DNA of 64,000 nucleotides from Streptomyces zagrosensis (lineage in GTDB: Bacteria; Actinomycetota; Actinomycetes; Streptomycetales; Streptomycetaceae): the NCBI RefSeq assembly GCF_014203645.1, contig NZ_JACHJL010000003.1, forward strand, positions 471,031 to 535,030, read 5' to 3'. Under the pieces are notes generated by a model. That model was given only the letters and a program-made list of their open reading frames with translations, made no database searches and was not told the origin of the DNA. Below, piece by piece: positions 60,675 to 64,000 of this stretch. The position numbers were made by a program, and so were the translations under genes. Positions within the stretch are counted from its first letter, which is position 1; every line of letters begins with the position of its first letter.

Positions 60675-61712
60675 ATGGTCGTTGGCGTTACTGTCAGTTT
60701 CGTGTTCGCTGCAGAACGTCGCCAATTGATCCTTGAAATGGTGCGCGCGAACGGAGCCGTCTCGCTCCGTGAGCTCGCCCGTGTCGTCCAGACCTCCGAA
60801 GTGACCGTACGGCGGGACGTGCGGGCGCTGGAGGCGGAAGGACTGCTCGACCGCCGACATGGCGGTGCGGTATTGCCGGGTGGCTTCACCAGGGAGTCCG
60901 GTTTTCCGCAAAAGTCCCATCTAGCGACCGCGGAGAAGACGGCCATCGCCGACCTCGCCGCCAGTCTCGTCAATGAGGGCGAGGCCGTGGTGGTCGGCGC
61001 GGGGACGACGACGCAGGAGCTGGCCCGCCGGCTCGCGCGCGTCCCCGGTCTGACCGTGGTCACCAACTCCCTGCTCGTCGCCCAGGCCCTGGCCCATGCC
61101 AATCGGGTCGAGGTCGTCATGACCGGCGGTACCCTACGCGGCTCCAACTACGCCCTCGTGGGCAGCGGGGCCGAACAGTCACTTCAGGGGCTGCGGGTCT
61201 CCCGCGCCTTCCTCTCCGGCAGTGGGCTCACCGCCGAGCGCGGCTTGTCCACGTCCAACATGCTCGCGGCGAGCGTGGATCGGGCGCTGGTGCAGGCGGC
61301 GGCCGAGGTGGTCGTCCTCGCCGATCACTCGAAGCTGGGCACCGACACCATGTTCCAGACGGTGCCGACCGATGTCATAACGCGGCTGGTGACGGACGAG
61401 CCGTCGTCCCACGACGAACGATCCGCCACCGAGCTCCAGGCCCTCGCGGATCAAGGCGTACAGATCGCTGTCGCCGGTGTGGCGCAGGGGTCGTCCGCGC
61501 CGAGACCGGGGCAGGGCGCCGGAGCCGGGCCGAACGGTGGCAGGGGCGAAGGCCCAGCCGGGCGGCAGTCGCGCCGCGATATGCCGATGCCAGGGCCCCG
61601 CCGCACGCACCCGCCCACGGCACCCGGCGGCCCAGGGCTGCGCGGCCCGGTGTCGCTCTCCGATCAGCAACTCAGCGGGCGGGTGGCGGACTTGGCGCCA
61701 CGCCGACGCTGA
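60675..61712 (+). CDS. DeoR-family transcriptional regulator
   Basis: 345 residues from ATG 60675; GTG 60702 is an alternative start right at the conserved domain. HTH: 'AAERRQLILEMVRANGAVSLRELARVVQTSEVTVRRDVRALEAEGLLDRRHGGAV'. Sugar-phosphate isomerase-like effector domain: 'VVVGAGTTTQELARRL', 'VVTNSLLVAQALA', 'MTGGTLRGSNYALVG', 'VLADHSKLG'. The last ~75 residues are Pro/Gly/Arg-rich and unusual. Phosphosugar ligands are typical. Proximity to punA, the mutase and deoC makes a pentose-phosphate signal plausible but unproven. Confidence 0.9.
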   Translation: MVVGVTVSFVFAAERRQLILEMVRANGAVSLRELARVVQTSEVTVRRDVRALEAEGLLDRRHGGAVLPGGFTRESGFPQKSHLATAEKTAIADLAASLVNEGEAVVVGAGTTTQELARRLARVPGLTVVTNSLLVAQALAHANRVEVVMTGGTLRGSNYALVGSGAEQSLQGLRVSRAFLSGSGLTAERGLSTSNMLAASVDRALVQAAAEVVVLADHSKLGTDTMFQTVPTDVITRLVTDEPSSHDERSATELQALADQGVQIAVAGVAQGSSAPRPGQGAGAGPNGGRGEGPAGRQSRRDMPMPGPRRTHPPTAPGGPGLRGPVSLSDQQLSGRVADLAPRRR

Positions 61713-62033
61713 ACGCCTGCCCCGCCCGGGGCGAGGGGCCGGCCCGGCAGGGCTGGGCCCTGGCCCCGCAAGGACCTGACCCCCGGGCGGGCCTTTCGGA
61801 TGGCCTTCGCACGCTGGGGCTCGCTGGGGCCGGTCGCCGCGGGTCGGCTGCCGGGGGCCGGTCGCCGAAGCCGGTCGGGATGTTGGTTGGGGCGCCCGGT
61901 TGGCCCCGCCATGCGGCGTGGGGCGGAGCGCCGCATGGCGGGGCATTCCGCATGGCGGGGTACTGCCGCATGGCGTGAAGTTCCGCGTGGGGTGGAACGC
62001 TGCGTGGGGCGGAACGCCGTTACGTGTCGCGGG
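61713..62033. terminator. Intergenic region with a 15-bp perfect hairpin
   Basis: No gene is supported in these 321 bp. CCCCGCCATGCGGCG (61904-61918) pairs perfectly with CGCCGCATGGCGGGG (61929-61943) over a 10-nt loop, a likely bidirectional terminator between the convergent DeoR and TetR genes. The right arm CCGCATGGCG recurs at 61948 and 61966. Confidence 0.7.
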
Positions 62034-62642
62034 TTACGCGTCCGCCTCGGCTGGTCTGGCCTTGAGGCCCTGCAAGGTGAGGGCCAGCAGGCGGTCGGCT
62101 AGTTCCGGGTCGTCGGGGGACTGTTCGACCGCGAGCGCGATGGCGTTCGTGAGCTGCATCAGGTCCACGATGTCCACCCCTTCGCGTACGGCACCCGCGC
62201 GCTGGGCCCGGTCGAGCAGCTTGCTGCCTGCCGCCTGCATCGGCATGCTGCACCGCGACAGCGCCGAGCCGTCATCACTCTGAGCGGCCATCAGGGCCCG
62301 TGACAGGCCGCGGTAGGTGCTGGCGTGCGCCACGATGGTCCGCAGCCACTCAAGGAGCGCGGTACACGGCTGGGGCGCGGCGAGGAGTTCGCGGGAGCGG
62401 GCCAACAGCGCCTCGACCTCGCCCTGGAAGACCGCGCTCATCAGGGCCGTGCGGTGTGGGAAGTGCCGGTACAAAGTGCCGATGCCGACGCCTGCCCGCC
62501 GTGCGATCTCCTCAAGCGAGGCATCGGTGCCGCGTTCCGTGAAGGCCGTACGGGCCTCGGCCAACAGCCGTTCGTAGTTGCGACGCGCGTCAGCGCGCAT
62601 CGGCCGCCCCTCGGCGACCCCCGCCGTACCGCTCGCCATCAT
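62034..62642 (-). CDS. TetR/AcrR-family regulator
   Basis: 202 residues from ATG 62642 or the adjacent ATG 62639 (GGAGGG just upstream). HTH: 'NYERLLAEARTAFTERGTDASLEEIARRAGVGIGTLYRHFPHRTALMSAVF'. The C-terminal domain is the SbtR-like type common in actinobacteria ('LLEWLRTIVAHASTYRGLSRALMAAQ'). No palindromic operator was recognised upstream and no divergent target adjoins it, so its regulon is unknown. Confidence 0.9.
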   Translation of the reverse strand: MMASGTAGVAEGRPMRADARRNYERLLAEARTAFTERGTDASLEEIARRAGVGIGTLYRHFPHRTALMSAVFQGEVEALLARSRELLAAPQPCTALLEWLRTIVAHASTYRGLSRALMAAQSDDGSALSRCSMPMQAAGSKLLDRAQRAGAVREGVDIVDLMQLTNAIALAVEQSPDDPELADRLLALTLQGLKARPAEADA

Positions 62643-63095
62643 CGCCCTCCCGTGGACCGCACCATGCGCCTGGTTGTGCGGCGTAGGCGCCGTCGTGCGT
62701 CTGTATGCAGTGCTTGTGCTGGCTTGTGCTGGCTTGTGCCGGTTTGTGCTGGCTTGTGCTGTGAAGCAACTGTGCTGGGCTGTGCCGCGACTGACGCCCG
62801 TACGGCCGGTGCCGCGTCAGGCAGCGCTGACGTTGGACGGGCTGGGTGCCTCGCGGTGTCCGTGAAGCCGCACGCCGCTGCGCGTTGGCCCTGCCCCCAG
62901 CATCGCATTGGCTGGACGTACGACTGGACGCCGTTGGCGTATCGGGGGCTTGCCCTATCGCCGGTGTGGGGGAGGTTACGCGGCTGGGAAGGGGCGTGCG
63001 GTGTGGCGTACGGGGGTGGGCGCGGGCCGGGGCGTGGTGCGCGGGGCCGGGGGTGTGGCGTACGCCCGCGGAGCGTGCGCCGGCGCCTGAGAGCA
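62643..63095. repeat. 453-bp gene-free region with a 10-bp tandem repeat
   Basis: TTGTGCTGGC repeats five times with minor changes (62714-62763). The rest is GTG/GGT-rich sequence with no supported frame or motif. Confidence 0.7.
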
Positions 63096-63137
63096 GCGTG
63101 GGCCCCAGCCGGAGAAAGTTTCGGCTGGGGCCCACGC
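63096..63137. terminator. Strong 16-bp hairpin terminator downstream of the carboxylase
   Basis: GCGTGGGCCCCAGCCG (63096-63111) pairs perfectly with CGGCTGGGGCCCACGC (63122-63137) over a 10-nt loop, ~60 bp after the carboxylase stop. Confidence 0.85.
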
Positions 63138-63196
63138 CTGCGTTCCGCTGGAAGTGGCGGGGGCTCAGGCCCCGCTCAGTTCGGTGCGGTTCGCGC

Positions 63197-64000
63197 TCAG
63201 TCCTTGATCTCGCAGATTACGGCGCCGGCCGATACGGAGCCGCCGACCTCAGCCGTGAGGTCCTTGATGGTGCCGGCGCGGTGGGCGTTGAGGGGCTGTT
63301 CCATCTTCATGGCCTCCAGAACGACGATGAGTTCGCCCTCCTCGACCTGTTGGCCCTCCTCGACCGCGACCTTGACGATGGTGCCCTGCATCGGAGAGGT
63401 CAACGCGTCACCGGAGGCGGCGGAGCCGGACTTCTTAGCCGCCTTGCGCTTGGGCTTCTTGGCGCCGGTTGCGGCGGGCGACGTAGCGACTCCGAGGGAG
63501 GCGGGGAGGGAGACTTCGAGGCGTTTGCCACCGACCTCCACCACCACGGTCTCGCGACCTTGGCTCTCACCGTCCTCGTCCAACCCGGTATCGGTCGGCA
63601 CGAACGCGGGAATCTCGTTGACGAACTCCGTCTCAATCCACCGCGTATGCACCGTAAACGGCTCACCACAACCATGCCGCTCCGGAGCAAACGCCCGATC
63701 TGCCACCACCGCACGATGGAACGGAATCGCCGTAGCCATCCCCTCCACCTCAAACTCCCCCAACGCCCGCGCAGCCCGCGCCAACGCCTGCTCCCGCGAA
63801 GCACCCGTCACCACCAACTTCGCCAACAACGAATCCCACGCCGGACCAATCACCGACCCCGCCTCAACCCCCGCATCCACCCGCACCCCAGGACCCGACG
63901 GCACAGCAAACCGCGTCACCACCCCAGGCGCCGGCAAAAACCCACGCCCCGGGTCCTCACCATTAATCCGAAACTCCAACGCATGCCCCCGCAACGGCGG
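63197..64000 (-). CDS. accA2: Acetyl/propionyl-CoA carboxylase alpha subunit, C-terminal part (BCCP end), 5' end outside window
   Basis: The frame runs off the right edge. The visible ~267 residues start within the biotin-carboxylase C-terminal domain ('[19 protein letters not shown]', '[18 protein letters not shown]'). A BT-type middle region follows ('[12 protein letters not shown]'), then a Lys/Ala-rich linker ('[12 protein letters not shown]'). The biotinyl domain is last ('[36 protein letters not shown]'), with biotinyl Lys in EAMKM. It carries biotin carboxylation and transfer for malonyl/methylmalonyl-CoA synthesis, with beta subunits encoded elsewhere. Third-position usage changes sharply near 63.6 kb. 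The symbol is by analogy with S. coelicolor. Confidence 0.92.
   Translation of the reverse strand, partial: PPLRGHALEFRINGEDPGRGFLPAPGVVTRFAVPSGPGVRVDAGVEAGSVIGPAWDSLLAKLVVTGASREQALARAARALGEFEVEGMATAIPFHRAVVADRAFAPERHGCGEPFTVHTRWIETEFVNEIPAFVPTDTGLDEDGESQGRETVVVEVGGKRLEVSLPASLGVATSPAATGAKKPKRKAAKKSGSAASGDALTSPMQGTIVKVAVEEGQQVEEGELIVVLEAMKMEQPLNAHRAGTIKDLTAEVGGSVSAGAVICEIKD

Noticed and set aside
62714..62763. 10-bp repeats considered as iterons of a replication origin
   Set aside because: No replication gene nearby and the sequence is simple TTGTGCTGGC slippage.

Overview
This 64 kb window has the GC content, codon bias, GTG starts and gene order of a Streptomyces chromosome. Gene order in the right half (afsQ1-afsQ2-lipoprotein with divergent sigQ, then deoC, phosphohexomutase, purine nucleoside phosphorylase, lpdA, a DeoR regulator and the acyl-CoA carboxylase alpha subunit) matches what I remember of the S. 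coelicolor SCO48xx-SCO492x interval. I saw no tRNA, rRNA, CRISPR array or intact mobile element; the only mobile trace is a frameshifted integrase tail near 1.2 kb.

Left part (1-19.5 kb): a GH20 hexosaminidase cut by the window edge, the integrase relic, a DUF4328 membrane protein, an ECF sigma factor overlapping a large low-complexity membrane protein, an L,D-transpeptidase lipoprotein, two GNAT acetyltransferases, an erythromycin-esterase homologue, a methyltransferase, a decayed DUF397 gene, a gluconate module (gntR, gntK, gntP), and an FAD monooxygenase divergent from a TetR regulator with two perfect palindromic operators between them.

Middle (19.5-28.7 kb): two divergent transcription units for a nonulosonic-acid cell-wall glycopolymer. 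One side has an acyltransferase, a polysialyltransferase-like protein and a GT2 glycosyltransferase. The other has a DUF6716 protein, a fused CMP-sialate synthetase/HAD phosphatase, a short NeuB-like synthase and a GT52-like transferase. No UDP-GlcNAc 2-epimerase gene is present, so Kdn made from mannose 6-phosphate fits better than Neu5Ac.

Right part (28.7-64 kb): dominated by dispersed nucleoside salvage. A BMP-type ABC importer, cytidine deaminase and thymidine phosphorylase form one unit; adenosine deaminase, deoC plus two aldehyde-dehydrogenase-like genes, and purine nucleoside phosphorylase plus phosphohexomutase form others. The 12-bp palindrome CTACGCGCGTAG lies just upstream of add, deoC and the phosphorylase gene, and a 10/12 version lies upstream of the importer; each touches a plausible -10 element. 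I read this as one nucleoside-catabolism regulon whose regulator is not identified. Interspersed are an MFS/LysR pair, a TlpA-like lipoprotein, an alpha/beta-hydrolase lacking its nucleophile, PspC and VanZ proteins, the AfsQ system with a matching AfsQ1 box, a uridine kinase, lpdA, DeoR and TetR regulators, and the biotin end of an acyl-CoA carboxylase alpha subunit.

Across the window, in-frame minisatellites (9-27 bp units) recur inside coding regions, and several enzymes lack a residue their family normally needs (hydrolase Ser, esterase His, one ALDH catalytic half, one lpdA Cys).
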